Shown here piece by piece: positions 1 to 8,957 of a DNA stretch of 64,000 nucleotides. Under the pieces are notes generated by a model, which had not been told where the DNA came from, made no database searches, and saw only the letters and a list, made by a program, of their open reading frames with translations. How positions within the stretch are numbered: the first letter of the stretch is position 1; each line of letters opens with the position of its first letter. This stretch comes from Kiloniella majae (lineage in GTDB: Bacteria > Pseudomonadota > Alphaproteobacteria > Kiloniellales > Kiloniellaceae), in assembly GCF_002118315.1 (NCBI RefSeq), contig NZ_MTSZ01000001.1:372001-436000 (forward strand), read 5' to 3'. A program made the position numbers and the translations under genes.

Positions 1-252
1 ACCTCTCAACACCCCGAACTAGAAGCTCTTGGCAAAGAGTATGATCAAAAACGCCGAGATGCTTTTGTCAAGAAATTCGAAGATGCACAAAAAAATGGCG
101 AACTCCCCCCCAATATTGATGCCAGAGCATTCGGAGAGTTTTTTTCAGCACAATCCCTAACGCTTGGCGTCTTGGGAAGAACTGATGCCTGCAAGAACAA
201 ACTTTTCAGCTTCATTGACGTAGCAATGACGGTCTTGCCCAGTAGGGAATAA
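1..252 (+). CDS. TetR/AcrR-type regulator, C-terminal part (cut by window start)
   Basis: An open frame runs from base 1 to a TAA at 250-252 and encodes the last 83 residues of a protein whose start lies outside the window. The helical, ligand-domain-like composition and the pattern DARAFGEFFSAQSLTLGVLGRTDA are typical of the C-terminal dimerisation domain of TetR/AcrR repressors. The DNA-binding domain cannot be seen. The next gene, a VOC protein on the same strand 112 bp downstream, is a plausible target or operon partner. The family call rests on this short stretch only. Confidence 0.6.
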   Translation, partial: TSQHPELEALGKEYDQKRRDAFVKKFEDAQKNGELPPNIDARAFGEFFSAQSLTLGVLGRTDACKNKLFSFIDVAMTVLPSRE

Positions 253-364
253 ATAAGCCTCTACTGTAAAAACAAGATTGTCCGAAATATTCAAGACCTG
301 ATTAAAACACTCCCCTAATCTGGATTTTCATTATTGGAAAAGCATCAGATCGAAGGAGAAACAG

Positions 365-748
365 GTGCAACTTGCCTATACCATTCTTTATGTCCAAGAC
401 GTTCCAGCAACGTTGGATTTTTATCAAAAGGCTTTTGGTCTCAAACAGAAAATGCTCCATGAAAGTGGTGATTACGGCGAACTTGATACAGGACAGACAA
501 TCTTGTCATTCTCTTCCCTTTCCCTCATGAAAGAGCTCGGCAAAAAACCAGCATCACCGCAAAAAGAGCATCCCTGTTTTGAAATTGCCTTTACCACTGA
601 CAATGTATCCAAAGCCTTTGATCGCGCTTTAAAGTCTGGTGCCGAGCCTGTTCAGGAACCAGATAAAATGCCTTGGGGACAGACAACAGCTTATGTCATC
701 GACCTGAACGGATTTCTTGTGGAAATTTGCACCCCAATAGACATTTAG
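365..748 (+). CDS. VOC (glyoxalase/bleomycin resistance) family protein
   Basis: This 127-residue protein has the two beta-alpha-beta-beta-beta modules of the vicinal oxygen chelate fold, roughly residues 3-55 and 68-125. The module starts (YTILYVQDVPATLDFYQKAFG) and the end (a Glu in VEICTP, usually a metal ligand) are recognisable. Substrate is unknown; family members include glyoxalases, dioxygenases and drug-binding proteins. Start is GTG at 365, chosen because GAAGGAG lies just upstream (353-359). It follows a TetR-type gene, which fits a stress- or xenobiotic-inducible pair, but that link is inference. Confidence 0.8.
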   Translation: MQLAYTILYVQDVPATLDFYQKAFGLKQKMLHESGDYGELDTGQTILSFSSLSLMKELGKKPASPQKEHPCFEIAFTTDNVSKAFDRALKSGAEPVQEPDKMPWGQTTAYVIDLNGFLVEICTPIDI

Positions 749-855
749 TAATTATCAATACTTACCCCCTATAGTCTCAAGCAAAAAAGTAATGGGGATT
801 TATGGGGAAAGGTTAAAAGGGTTGCGCAGGTATTATTCCTGTCGCCCTAAATATA

Positions 856-1608
856 ATGAGGAATAGATCAAACTTTTTTCAACATCTATTATTCATATTA
901 ATTGCTCAGTTGATAGTTGTCTCTGCTGCTATTGCTGAGCAAGAAAAAATTATAATACACGCTGTTGACTACCCTCCCTATTCCATTGAAAAACCTACAA
1001 AAAATAATCTTCGAGGCTTTGATGTCGAAGTGGTCATCGAAGCTTTTCGACGCGCCGGCATCAACGCCCAAGTCGAATTCATGCCTTGGCCCAGAATAAT
1101 GATGCGAACAGAACAAGGGAAAACAGCAGCAGCATTATCATGTGCAAAAAACCCTAACAGAGATCATTTTATTTATTATTCCGATCCAATCAGTAATTCA
1201 ACATCCAGCTACATCGCAACACAGAATTATGATGGAGATATTCCGCGAACCCTACTCGACGGTATTGGAAAAAAAATAGTTGTCAGCGTTGGCTATGTAA
1301 ATGAACTGGAACTTAAGGAAGCAAAAATTCCTTATCATTCTGCTGTAAATGATATCGCGGCGTTAAATATCTTATTGAAAAGAAACTTTGATTTTTTTTA
1401 TTCTACCAAAGAATACCTACGATATATAACGTCTGGCCAAAAAATTGCCTCAGAAATCAAATACTTTGATTTAAAGAAGCTGCCTTTTCACCTGTGTTTT
1501 AGTAAAAAATGGCCCCCATCAAAGGTCATGATTTCTAAATTCAACAAAGGGTTGGCTGAAATCAAAGCTGAAGGCACCTACGATAAAATTCATGCAAAGT
1601 ATCAATGA
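856..1608 (+). CDS. Solitary periplasmic substrate-binding protein (HisJ/SBP_bac_3 type)
   Basis: This 250-residue protein has a signal peptide (hydrophobic core about residues 10-26, cut after AIAE) followed by a type II periplasmic binding fold. The start of the mature domain (VDYPPYSIE, then LRGFDVEVVIEAFRRAG) and the MPWPR motif are characteristic of small amino-acid-type binding proteins. No permease or ATPase gene lies beside it, so it is orphan; such proteins may feed a distant transporter or act as sensors. Four more proteins of this general type occur in the window (38545, 52614, 53469, 57426). The ligand is unknown. Confidence 0.8.
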   Translation: MRNRSNFFQHLLFILIAQLIVVSAAIAEQEKIIIHAVDYPPYSIEKPTKNNLRGFDVEVVIEAFRRAGINAQVEFMPWPRIMMRTEQGKTAAALSCAKNPNRDHFIYYSDPISNSTSSYIATQNYDGDIPRTLLDGIGKKIVVSVGYVNELELKEAKIPYHSAVNDIAALNILLKRNFDFFYSTKEYLRYITSGQKIASEIKYFDLKKLPFHLCFSKKWPPSKVMISKFNKGLAEIKAEGTYDKIHAKYQ

Positions 1609-1626
1609 CATAGAATATTTCCAACA

Positions 1627-2094
1627 CTAAGACTTCACCATTAATTCTGTCGCAAATTCGAATATTTCAGGAAGCTCCGTTGGCGTTATAAGATCTCGAC
1701 ACTCATCAACAGAAACCCATTTCATTCTAATTTCTGGTGCAATTGAGAATGGGTACACAGGTTTACAAAAATATATTTGATCAATGTGATAGTGCTCTCC
1801 ATCTTTTTTATCGAGAACAGGCTGCTTCAATGTCAACATTGGTAGAATGAGACTGCTAACTCTGGTTTTCAATAGGCATTCTTGAAGATTAGAACTTATT
1901 GGAATAGCGGGAAGTATGGTAACAGAAATACCAACTTCTTCATTCACTTCACGCAAAAGAGCTTCCACCGGATCTTCGTCATTCTCAACATGCCCTCCTG
2001 GATAAAGCCACATTTTTAACTTGTCGTGCCATAGAACTAAAAACTTACCCTCATGATGTATTAGGGCTGAAGACGTAAATTGATGAACAGTCAC
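1627..2094 (-). CDS. Nudix hydrolase
   Basis: This 155-residue protein contains a complete Nudix box, G-x5-E-x7-REV-x-EE-x-GI, at about residues 34-56 (GHVENDEDPVEALLREVNEE). The box binds Mg2+ and hydrolyses nucleoside-diphosphate-linked substrates; the exact substrate cannot be read from sequence. The N-terminal SSALIHHEGKFLVLWH strand and the PGGHVE motif fit the MutT-like branch that acts on nucleotides or sugar nucleotides. It is transcribed toward the binding-protein gene at 856-1608, with only 18 bp between the stops, and stands alone. Confidence 0.9.
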   Translation of the reverse strand: MTVHQFTSSALIHHEGKFLVLWHDKLKMWLYPGGHVENDEDPVEALLREVNEEVGISVTILPAIPISSNLQECLLKTRVSSLILPMLTLKQPVLDKKDGEHYHIDQIYFCKPVYPFSIAPEIRMKWVSVDECRDLITPTELPEIFEFATELMVKS

Positions 2095-2173
2095 AAAAGC
2101 TCTTTCTTACACTAAAATCAACAAAGGCAATTAACAGAAGCTCAAAATAATTAAACTTCAGATTATGCTGTTT

Positions 2174-2818
2174 TCATTCATACCCGGGTTGAAAGATTCC
2201 TTGTTCTTTAGACATTTCTCCAAAAGAACGGGGGCTGAGTGAAAACCACTGACTAAACTCTCGCGTCATATGAGCCTGGTCGGAAAAACCATAATCCAGC
2301 GCAAATTCGGCAAGGAAAGTTGTCTGCTCAATATCTCGTCCGGCTTTGCGTACCCGCGCCAGCCTGTGCCAAAAAACCGGGGACTTTCCTGTTTTCTTTC
2401 CGACATATCGCTGCAGGGTTCTTGCACTAACCCCAAGAATTAGAGCAGCAGCACTTACAGTCAAAGCATCAGATGCCAAACACTGCAGTGCCTCGTCAGT
2501 ATTCGCATCAAAAGAAGCATAGTGATTGATGATATCCGGAATATTCTGATCAGGAAGATGGCCCCTTACAGCATTAGTCAAACCATCAATGTGAACATTC
2601 GTTCCGGCACGCAATCGGTACCCTGTAAAATGGTCCCCTTTTTTTACGGGTACGACCTGACTGGTTTCAGCAAGATCAGACATAAACCACATTGGTTCTT
2701 GTCCAGGTCGGGATTTGAAAATCAGATCACAACAGCCATCAGGTATGATAAATGCCAAATCGTTTTGCTTGGCAACCGAGTGCCACACTTCCAAAACACT
2801 GCTGCTCATGACGTCCAA
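2174..2818 (-). CDS. AraC family transcriptional regulator
   Basis: This 214-residue protein ends in an AraC-type double helix-turn-helix at about residues 115-203 (SAAALILGVSARTLQRYVGK; then the second helix-turn-helix around FALDYGFSDQAHMTREF). The N-terminal 100 residues (IIPDGCCDLIF) resemble the DUF6597-type sensing domain seen in short AraC regulators. It probably activates a nearby or its own gene in response to a small ligand. It diverges from the TRAP transporter with a 388-bp gap between them, so control of dctPQM is possible, but the gap also holds a GntR-like palindrome. Confidence 0.85.
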   Translation of the reverse strand: MDVMSSSVLEVWHSVAKQNDLAFIIPDGCCDLIFKSRPGQEPMWFMSDLAETSQVVPVKKGDHFTGYRLRAGTNVHIDGLTNAVRGHLPDQNIPDIINHYASFDANTDEALQCLASDALTVSAAALILGVSARTLQRYVGKKTGKSPVFWHRLARVRKAGRDIEQTTFLAEFALDYGFSDQAHMTREFSQWFSLSPRSFGEMSKEQGIFQPGYE

Positions 2819-3206
2819 TTCTCACTTGAAATGTAAAAATTCTTAAATGTGATTGCTCTAAGCATATCAATATCTTCCAGCAATCTCACCTTCTATTTCC
2901 AATGTTATACACACAAGCGACTCGTATATTTAATATTGAATATTGTATACAATAATTGCTATGCTGATTGTACAAAGTGGTTGAAAACAACAGAACAGAT
3001 CAAAGAAACTTCAAAATCTTATATTCCAGCCCCAACAAATCTTGAGCTTAACAACTCTGGACAAGGTCAGTTAAACAAAACAGACAACCACTTAACACAT
3101 CAAGCAGGTCGTGCCACACTGCCTTTGGCATACGTTCCAAGCTAATGACCAGGTGCACGGCCCCATCAAGCCCCGACAAAAGGGGTACATAATACTGGAG
3201 GACTTC
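2819..3206. other. 388-bp intergenic region between araC-type gene and dctP
   Basis: A long AT-rich gap between divergent genes. The reading frames within it have no domain, codon pattern or ribosome binding site that would support a gene. It carries the palindrome at 2941-2954 and must hold the promoters of the AraC-type gene (leftward) and of dctPQM (rightward). Confidence 0.6.
2941..2954. promoter_or_regulatory. Perfect 14-bp palindrome, GntR-type operator candidate
   Basis: TATTGTATACAATA is a perfect palindrome about 250 bp upstream of dctP. The core TTGTATACAA is the kind of site bound by FCD-type GntR repressors that control TRAP and other uptake operons in alphaproteobacteria (established in general). 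No GntR gene lies next to it here, so the cognate regulator is inferred to be encoded elsewhere. Confidence 0.45.
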
Positions 3207-4274
3207 ATGTTTAAGAAACTTATCGCCCCTGCCCTTATTGCGGGTTCTATCTGTACCGGGAGTATTGCAAATGCAGCTGAAATAACATGGCGCATGCCAG
3301 CAGCAATTTCCGAGGGTTCATTTTTCTACAAAAACTTTATGGAACGTTTTGCCGCAAATGTGGAAGTTACAACAGGCGGTAAACTGGAAATACAGCCCTT
3401 TGGCGCAGGTGTAATCGTTCCAGCCTTCAAAGTATATGAAGCCGTGCAGGATGGTTTGGTTGATGCCGGGCACTCTACACCGTCATATCTCGTCAACCAA
3501 GATCCGACAAATGCCATTTTTGCCAGTTTCCCCGGCGGAATGTCCGGCGAAACAACCCTGCATTGGGTATATAATGGCGGCGGCGAAAAGATGTTGCAGG
3601 ACTTCCGCCGCGAAAAAATGGGCCTTCATTCCATTGTTGTGGGTATCGGCACATCAGAGTTTATGGCCCATTCAAACAAGGAAATCAGAACAACAGCTGA
3701 TCTCAAAGGCCTGAAATACAGAACATCCGGCGCCTGGGCAGCTGTTGTCAAAGAAACCTATGGCGGTGTGCCAACCGTCGTTCCTGGTGGTGAAATTTAC
3801 ACCCTTCTGCAAAGAAAAGGCGTTGATGCTATTGAGTGGTCAACCCCCGGCGCGAACCTGAGCGAAGGTTTCCACGAAGTTGCGCCCTATATCATTATGC
3901 CGGGTGTACATCAGCCATCTTTCCTTTGGGAAGTTTTTGTAAAGGCGGAAACCTGGGATGCATTACCTGACGACCTCAAAGCCCAAATCGAAGCAGCAGC
4001 AAAGCTTACAACTTACGAAAGTTATGCTCATTTTGGTAATTCTGATATCAAAGCAATGGCTGAATATAAAAACACCAAAGTGACAATGATTACCCTCGAT
4101 AACGCAGTTGTTGAAGAAATGCGCGAAGCAGGCCGTAGCTGGGCACGCAAAAAAGCCAAAGAACTCTCTGATGCCGGTGATACCTCCATGCAGAAAATCA
4201 TGGACTCATATTTTGATTACCAAAAAGCATGGGCAGAAAACTCTGAATACCTTGTTCGGGATATTGTGAAGTAA
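3207..4274 (+). CDS. dctP: TRAP transporter solute-binding protein DctP (TakP-like)
   Basis: This 355-residue periplasmic binding protein captures an organic acid for the TRAP permeases encoded downstream. It has a signal peptide (MFKKLIAPALIAGSICTGSIANA). The conserved Arg that grips a carboxylate sits in LKGLKYRTSG, and VVPGGEIYTLLQRKGVDAIEW followed by a Trp-containing segment matches the TakP-type branch that binds 2-oxo or 2-hydroxy acids. Start ATG 3207 was chosen because it begins the signal peptide and has CTGGAGG just upstream (3195-3201); an open frame extends further upstream without any leader-like sequence. A hairpin follows it, before dctQ. Confidence 0.92.
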   Translation: MFKKLIAPALIAGSICTGSIANAAEITWRMPAAISEGSFFYKNFMERFAANVEVTTGGKLEIQPFGAGVIVPAFKVYEAVQDGLVDAGHSTPSYLVNQDPTNAIFASFPGGMSGETTLHWVYNGGGEKMLQDFRREKMGLHSIVVGIGTSEFMAHSNKEIRTTADLKGLKYRTSGAWAAVVKETYGGVPTVVPGGEIYTLLQRKGVDAIEWSTPGANLSEGFHEVAPYIIMPGVHQPSFLWEVFVKAETWDALPDDLKAQIEAAAKLTTYESYAHFGNSDIKAMAEYKNTKVTMITLDNAVVEEMREAGRSWARKKAKELSDAGDTSMQKIMDSYFDYQKAWAENSEYLVRDIVK

Positions 4275-4304
4275 AACCTCGTTCTTTATCCACAATACAT
4301 TTGG

Positions 4305-4327
4305 TGAGCCTGCTTAATGCAGGCTCA
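4305..4327 (+). terminator. Intercistronic hairpin between dctP and dctQ
   Basis: A perfect 9-bp stem TGAGCCTGC / GCAGGCTCA with loop TTAAT lies 31 bp after the dctP stop and is followed by a short T stretch. Such hairpins between the binding-protein gene and the permease genes commonly stabilise the upstream message or terminate part of the transcripts, giving an excess of binding protein over permease. That role here is inference. Confidence 0.65.
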
Positions 4328-4406
4328 TTTAAAGTTCCTGTTCGACAGGTTTGTTATAAAAATTTTCGTTGATATCAAACCGATCCACATACATTCGGGG
4401 TAAGTC

Positions 4407-4961
4407 ATGACCTCTTTTTTGTCTTTAATAGACAGGGTTTCCGATTTCTTTGGTCACATTGCAAAGCTGGTAATCCTCTGTCTGGTTATATCAATGATCT
4501 ATGAGGTCGTTGCACGCTATATCTTTGATGCCCCTACTCTTTGGGCTTTCGACATTTCCTATATGCTCAACGGGACGATATTTTTGCTGGGTGCCGCTTT
4601 TACCTTGCAGGCCGATGCCCATGTTCGGATTGATTTTCTATCCAGTCGACTGAGCCATAAAATGCAGCAATTCCTGAATGGTTTCTGCTATAGCTTTCTT
4701 CTAGGACCATGCTTCAGTGTCTTTACCTACATTGCAGGAAAGAAAGCATATAAAGCCTTCGTTACCAATGAAGTAGAAAATGTAAGCCCCTGGGCACCAG
4801 TGGTCTGGCCCTTTTACAGCGTCATTGCCCTTGGCCTTGGTATTTTTGCTCTCCAGTTTTTCTGCGAAGGAATCAAATATCTCAGACGCGAAAAAATCCC
4901 GGGAGAACATGCCGGAGAAATTGATAATGTCGAGATTGATAAGGCGGGAGAAAATTCATGA
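4407..4961 (+). CDS. dctQ: TRAP transporter small permease subunit DctQ
   Basis: This 184-residue membrane protein has four predicted transmembrane segments (about residues 15-40, 48-72, 90-115, 132-160), the layout of the small TRAP permease. The motif WAFDISYMLNGTIFLLGAAFTLQADAHVR is split across the second segment; the DAHVRID signature is a hallmark of DctQ. It partners DctM to couple sodium flow to solute uptake in the inner membrane. GGGGTAAG precedes the ATG at 4407. Its stop overlaps the dctM start by four bases (ATGA), showing translational coupling. Confidence 0.92.
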   Translation: MTSFLSLIDRVSDFFGHIAKLVILCLVISMIYEVVARYIFDAPTLWAFDISYMLNGTIFLLGAAFTLQADAHVRIDFLSSRLSHKMQQFLNGFCYSFLLGPCFSVFTYIAGKKAYKAFVTNEVENVSPWAPVVWPFYSVIALGLGIFALQFFCEGIKYLRREKIPGEHAGEIDNVEIDKAGENS

Positions 4962-6274
4962 ATTTCCTGCCAATTATCATGTTCCCGGCCCTCTTCGCTC
5001 TCGTCTTCATGGGTCTTCCCGTGGCTTTTGCCTTGGTTTTGATATCTGTCTTTTTCGGCTATATCGTCTTTGGTGACATGATTTTCCTACAACTCTATGG
5101 ACCAATCCTGTCAACCAGTTCCAACTTTATCCTTGCTGCAATTCCGCTATTCATCTTTATGGGGGCCATTCTAGAACGATCCGGGATAGCTCTGCGCCTG
5201 TTCAAAGCATTACAGCTTTGGGTCGGGCGACTGCCCGGCGGTATTGGCATTGCAACAATTCTGATGTGCGCAGTATTTGCGGCGGCATCCGGTGTTGTTG
5301 GCGCGGTCGAGATTGTTGTGGGTCTGATGGCAATCCCGGCAATGCAAAGATATAATTACAACGGCGAACTTATCGCCGGAACCATTTGTGCTGGCGGATC
5401 GCTCGGCACCATTATCCCACCTTCTATTGTTGTTGTTGTCTATGCCTCAATCGCACAGTTATCCGTCGGACAGCTCTTTGCGGCTTCGCTTATTCCTGGC
5501 TTGTTGATGGTTGTCTTCTTTTTAGGTTACCTGCTACTCAGAGCCATCCTGAAACCACAAGACGCCCCTTCTATTCCGGCAGAAGACCTTGATATTTCAC
5601 TTTCGGAAAAATTGACCATTACTCTTAAAGCTCTTATCCCACCTTTGGTGTTGATCTTTGCAGTACTCGGGTCTCTACTTGCCGGGGCAGCTTCACCGAC
5701 AGAAGCCGCCGCCGTTGGGGCGATTGGTGCGCTGTTACTCGCGGCTTCTTTCAAAGAACTTAGTGTCGAAACCCTGAAAGCATCATTGGCTGTTACCGTC
5801 CGTGTTACCTCTATGATCATGTTGATTGTGGTCGGTGGCACCATGTTTACCGGCATATTTGCACTTGCCGGTGGCGGTCAGCTTATCAGGGATTTGGTTG
5901 ATTTTATCGGGTTTGGCAATACCGGATTGATCGTCTTCCTGTTGCTAATTGTGTTCATCGCCGGGTTCGTGCTGGATTGGATATCGATCGTCCTGATCTG
6001 TATTCCGATCTTTGCCCCTATTGTGAAATCAGCAGGCATTGACCCCATCTGGTTTGCCGTGATGGTTATGGTCGTTATCCAGACATCCTACCTGACCCCG
6101 CCAATGGCCCCGTCAATCTTCTATCTACGCTCCATAGCACCACCAAGTTTGACCTACCAACACATGTACAGAGGCGTTATTCCCTTTGTTATACTGCAGC
6201 TGCTGGTCTTACTCGTCGTGGCTCTTATCCCGGCAACAGCGACCTATCTGCCATCCTTGCTGGTTGGGCTATAA
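4958..6274 (+). CDS. dctM: TRAP transporter large permease subunit DctM
   Basis: This 438-residue protein is almost wholly hydrophobic with about twelve membrane segments, the usual DctM size and architecture. Typical motifs include PLFIFMGAILERSGIA, GGSLGTIIPPSI and SYLTPPMAPS near the C-terminus, which line the substrate and sodium path. It forms the transport channel with DctQ and receives solute from DctP. ATG at 4958 overlaps the dctQ stop. The gene is the last of the operon; a hairpin at 6298-6329 follows. Confidence 0.95.
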   Translation: MNFLPIIMFPALFALVFMGLPVAFALVLISVFFGYIVFGDMIFLQLYGPILSTSSNFILAAIPLFIFMGAILERSGIALRLFKALQLWVGRLPGGIGIATILMCAVFAAASGVVGAVEIVVGLMAIPAMQRYNYNGELIAGTICAGGSLGTIIPPSIVVVVYASIAQLSVGQLFAASLIPGLLMVVFFLGYLLLRAILKPQDAPSIPAEDLDISLSEKLTITLKALIPPLVLIFAVLGSLLAGAASPTEAAAVGAIGALLLAASFKELSVETLKASLAVTVRVTSMIMLIVVGGTMFTGIFALAGGGQLIRDLVDFIGFGNTGLIVFLLLIVFIAGFVLDWISIVLICIPIFAPIVKSAGIDPIWFAVMVMVVIQTSYLTPPMAPSIFYLRSIAPPSLTYQHMYRGVIPFVILQLLVLLVVALIPATATYLPSLLVGL

Positions 6275-6297
6275 AAGCTTATTTAGAGCTTCCCATA

Positions 6298-6329
6298 ACT
6301 CAGGGCTGTTCACCGTGACAGTCCTGAGT
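6298..6329. terminator. Hairpin between convergent dctM and mscS-type genes
   Basis: The arms CTCAGGGCTG and CAGTCCTGAG pair over 10 bp (one G-U), extended by an A-T pair, around a loop that can itself fold (TCAC/GTGA). It lies between two converging genes and could end transcription from either side, though no long T run follows, so a factor-dependent or bidirectional role is possible. Confidence 0.5.
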
Positions 6330-6360
6330 ACCATATCTCTCTGAAGATCTTTGCCAAACA

Positions 6361-8649
6361 TCAACGTGGTGCTGAAGGATTTGGCTCAACAAGAGCATCA
6401 GGGGGCAACGCGGCAGCAGATGAACTATCGACCTGCTCGCCATCCGGGCCAACGACCTCGACTTTTCTACGGGCGAATTCAATACCTTCTTCGGCAAAGA
6501 CAGCTCTTAACTTGTGATAGATATCACGTCTCAGCACAAACTGAGCCCTCGGCTTACATTTGAACTTCACCCGCATAATCAGGGCGGAGTCATCATCGAT
6601 ACTTAAAATACCCTGACTTTTGAGTGGCTCAATAAACTTGGGGCCGTGTTCTGGGTGTTCCATAAACTCTGCCCCGACACGTTTGACCACTTTCTTTAAA
6701 TGCTGAGGATCTGTGGTTGGTTCAAGTCTGAATGGCATCTTATAAATCACCCAGTCCCGATTATGGTTCGTGATTTTTTTCAACTCGCCAAAGGGAATGG
6801 TGATAACAGATCCTCTGTGGTGTCTAAGCTGTAAAGAGCGGATAGAAATTGCTTCCACTTCGCCGCGGGTTTCTTTGTCCAATTCGATATATTCGCCTAC
6901 TCTGAAAGCATCATCGATCAAAAAGAAAATGCCCGAAAAAATATCCTTAACCAACGTCTGGGCCCCAAAGCCCACTGCGATACCGACAACCCCGGCAGAA
7001 GCAATCAGCGGCGCAATATCAACCCCAATGGCTGATAACACTGTCATGATGACAATAATGCCCAAAAAACCGAGCAACGTATTACGAAACAAAGGTGTTA
7101 GTGTATCCAGCCGCGATGCGGATGGGGCATTGGCGGGATCAACATCTTCCGACGCATCGCTAATACGTTTTTCGGTATAGAGCGCAGCGCCAATCATTTT
7201 CCAAATAAGCAGCCCGATCAAAAGCGTTATAAGAATATCAAACGCCGTGCTGGCCCATAACGGCGCGTCTTCTCCCTTTGCCAGCGACAAGAGGTCAAGC
7301 CCCCAGAGATCAATAGCCAGAATGAAAGTGATAAGAGAAACAAGAACCCGCCAAGCGCCCCTGAAAACATCCCTGAACCTCTCTGCCCGATCACTCTCTT
7401 TTCTCAGAAGCGTTCCCACCACTTCACGGCCCAGCCGATCAAAAATAGGAAGAGCAAAAAAGACAATAAAGGTTCCAACCGGTCCTTCTAGCTGATGTTG
7501 CCCTCGCTCTAGCCAATGGGCTAACCAAAAGATCCAGGCAAAAAGAATATAGACGGCAAGGAAAATTGGTGCAGCCGCAGAGAGAACACGAACGACGCCA
7601 GAAACTTCCTGCCCATCGCTTACACTTTGGGTTCCCGACAGGATTGATAGGCTCACTCCTTTGACCTTTTCAAAATTGCGGATCAAAGCAAAAAAGAGTA
7701 ATCCGGCAACTGCTGTGCCTGTAATCGCCACCGTAATTAACGCCGGCGGAAATCCCCAGCCCAATGTGGGAAAGAACCCCGCGCCAACCCACCCGGCCGC
7801 GCCAATACATACGGCCCGCTGCAAAAGAGAAAAGGTCTTTTGTGCTGCTTCATCTTCCAAAGGGGCAATCCGGATCTGGGGGGCATCCGGCGCGAAAGCA
7901 CGTCTGGCCACCACAACAAAAAGCCAACTATAGGAAATACCTGTATAGTAAATCCATACCATCCCGTTCAAAGGACCAAGAGGCCCTTCAACAAACGATG
8001 CGAACACACGTGTACCAATTAGAAAGCCAACAATAGGCAATACCTCGAAAAAGCCCAGGGTAAGTGTTCTAAGCACCCTTTCCCAGTATCCATAATGGCC
8101 TTGATCTCCATATTCACCGGGGGCGCGTAAAGCCCCGCGCCATTTTTTCAGTGATAATTTAACGATCATCGCGAACAGGAAACCAACGAGAACTAACGCA
8201 GCCCCAGATAAAAGCATTCCGCCGATGCCATAATCTGCTAAGGCCAACCGCTCATCCACCTTTGGTCCTCTGCCCCCCAGATTGGCAATAGCATCTATCC
8301 AACGGGTTACGCGTGTTTCAATACGCTCGGCCATTTGTGTCAGCCGCATTTCCACCCCGGCAAGAATACTGATACCTTCAGCCTCTTCAGCTTCTTTTGC
8401 CTCTGCCTGTCGCAATAACTCTTCGCGGAAAAGTTCCCTTAGCTGTTCATCACTGGTTTGCGCCAACAAACTATCAATTAGCTCGGGACTTAAGTCCTCT
8501 GGGATTTCCAGCTCTTCAGATGAGGCACTGTCATCACCAGAAAAAATGGTCTGAGCATAACCGGGTTCAGGATTTGAAAGAAAAATAACAGAAAGAAAAA
8601 ATGAAAGCGTCAAACAAAGGGTGAGGTTTTTAAGAATGCGTTCGTTCAT
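6361..8649 (-). CDS. Large mechanosensitive channel of the MscS family
   Basis: This protein of about 762 residues is a large MscS-type channel that releases solutes on hypo-osmotic shock. It has a signal peptide, an acidic periplasmic stretch rich in Glu (about residues 30-90), multiple membrane segments (about 140-560), and the C-terminal MscS core: the pore helix around GVVGIAVGFGAQTLVKDI, then the beta domain (FFLIDDAFRVGEYIEL and IPFGELKKITNHNRDW). ATG at 8649 is chosen because it starts the signal peptide (MNERILKNLTLC); an in-frame ATG at 8694 would add 15 residues lacking a ribosome site. Being far longer than MscS proper, it resembles the YbdG/YnaI/MscM-type large branch. Confidence 0.88.
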   Translation of the reverse strand: MNERILKNLTLCLTLSFFLSVIFLSNPEPGYAQTIFSGDDSASSEELEIPEDLSPELIDSLLAQTSDEQLRELFREELLRQAEAKEAEEAEGISILAGVEMRLTQMAERIETRVTRWIDAIANLGGRGPKVDERLALADYGIGGMLLSGAALVLVGFLFAMIVKLSLKKWRGALRAPGEYGDQGHYGYWERVLRTLTLGFFEVLPIVGFLIGTRVFASFVEGPLGPLNGMVWIYYTGISYSWLFVVVARRAFAPDAPQIRIAPLEDEAAQKTFSLLQRAVCIGAAGWVGAGFFPTLGWGFPPALITVAITGTAVAGLLFFALIRNFEKVKGVSLSILSGTQSVSDGQEVSGVVRVLSAAAPIFLAVYILFAWIFWLAHWLERGQHQLEGPVGTFIVFFALPIFDRLGREVVGTLLRKESDRAERFRDVFRGAWRVLVSLITFILAIDLWGLDLLSLAKGEDAPLWASTAFDILITLLIGLLIWKMIGAALYTEKRISDASEDVDPANAPSASRLDTLTPLFRNTLLGFLGIIVIMTVLSAIGVDIAPLIASAGVVGIAVGFGAQTLVKDIFSGIFFLIDDAFRVGEYIELDKETRGEVEAISIRSLQLRHHRGSVITIPFGELKKITNHNRDWVIYKMPFRLEPTTDPQHLKKVVKRVGAEFMEHPEHGPKFIEPLKSQGILSIDDDSALIMRVKFKCKPRAQFVLRRDIYHKLRAVFAEEGIEFARRKVEVVGPDGEQVDSSSAAALPPDALVEPNPSAPR

Positions 8650-8957
8650 CAGGACCACTTCATTTTTATCAAAGGGACTTACGAATAAGATCATGTTTGA
8701 TCACAAGACAACTCAATTTACATGATCAACATTCTGTAATAGCTATATTTCTTGAATAAAACTCTAATCCCCCACCTCTTTTATTGCAAACCTCTCTATT
8801 CCATTGAGACCAGAGCTTCCTTCACAAAGGCGTGAGATGTGCCGATATTTTAATAGGCTTCATTGAACATTGGATTGTTTACACCAAATAAATTTAGAAC
8901 CAATTGGTATCAATTTAAATCAACAATAAATTCAAGTCTTTTCAAAGGATAAAAAGA
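8650..8957. other. 308-bp intergenic region between divergent mscS-type gene and AhpD-like gene
   Basis: No supported gene. It holds the two divergent promoters and the palindrome ACCAATTGGT at 8899-8908, close to the AhpD-like gene. Otherwise AT-rich and unremarkable. Confidence 0.6.
8899..8908. promoter_or_regulatory. Palindrome upstream of AhpD-like gene, operator candidate
   Basis: ACCAATTGGT, a perfect 10-bp palindrome, lies 50 bp before the start codon at 8958, in the position of a core promoter. It could be a repressor site; the regulator is unknown. Palindromes of this length can occur by chance. Confidence 0.3.

Noticed and set aside
2849-3145. Open frame of 98 codons before dctP
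   Set aside because: No ribosome site, no domain, unusual composition; overlaps the operator region and the real dctP start.
6770-8588. Several plus-strand frames over the MscS-type gene
   Set aside because: They are antisense to a gene with clear membrane and pore motifs; none has a domain or ribosome site.
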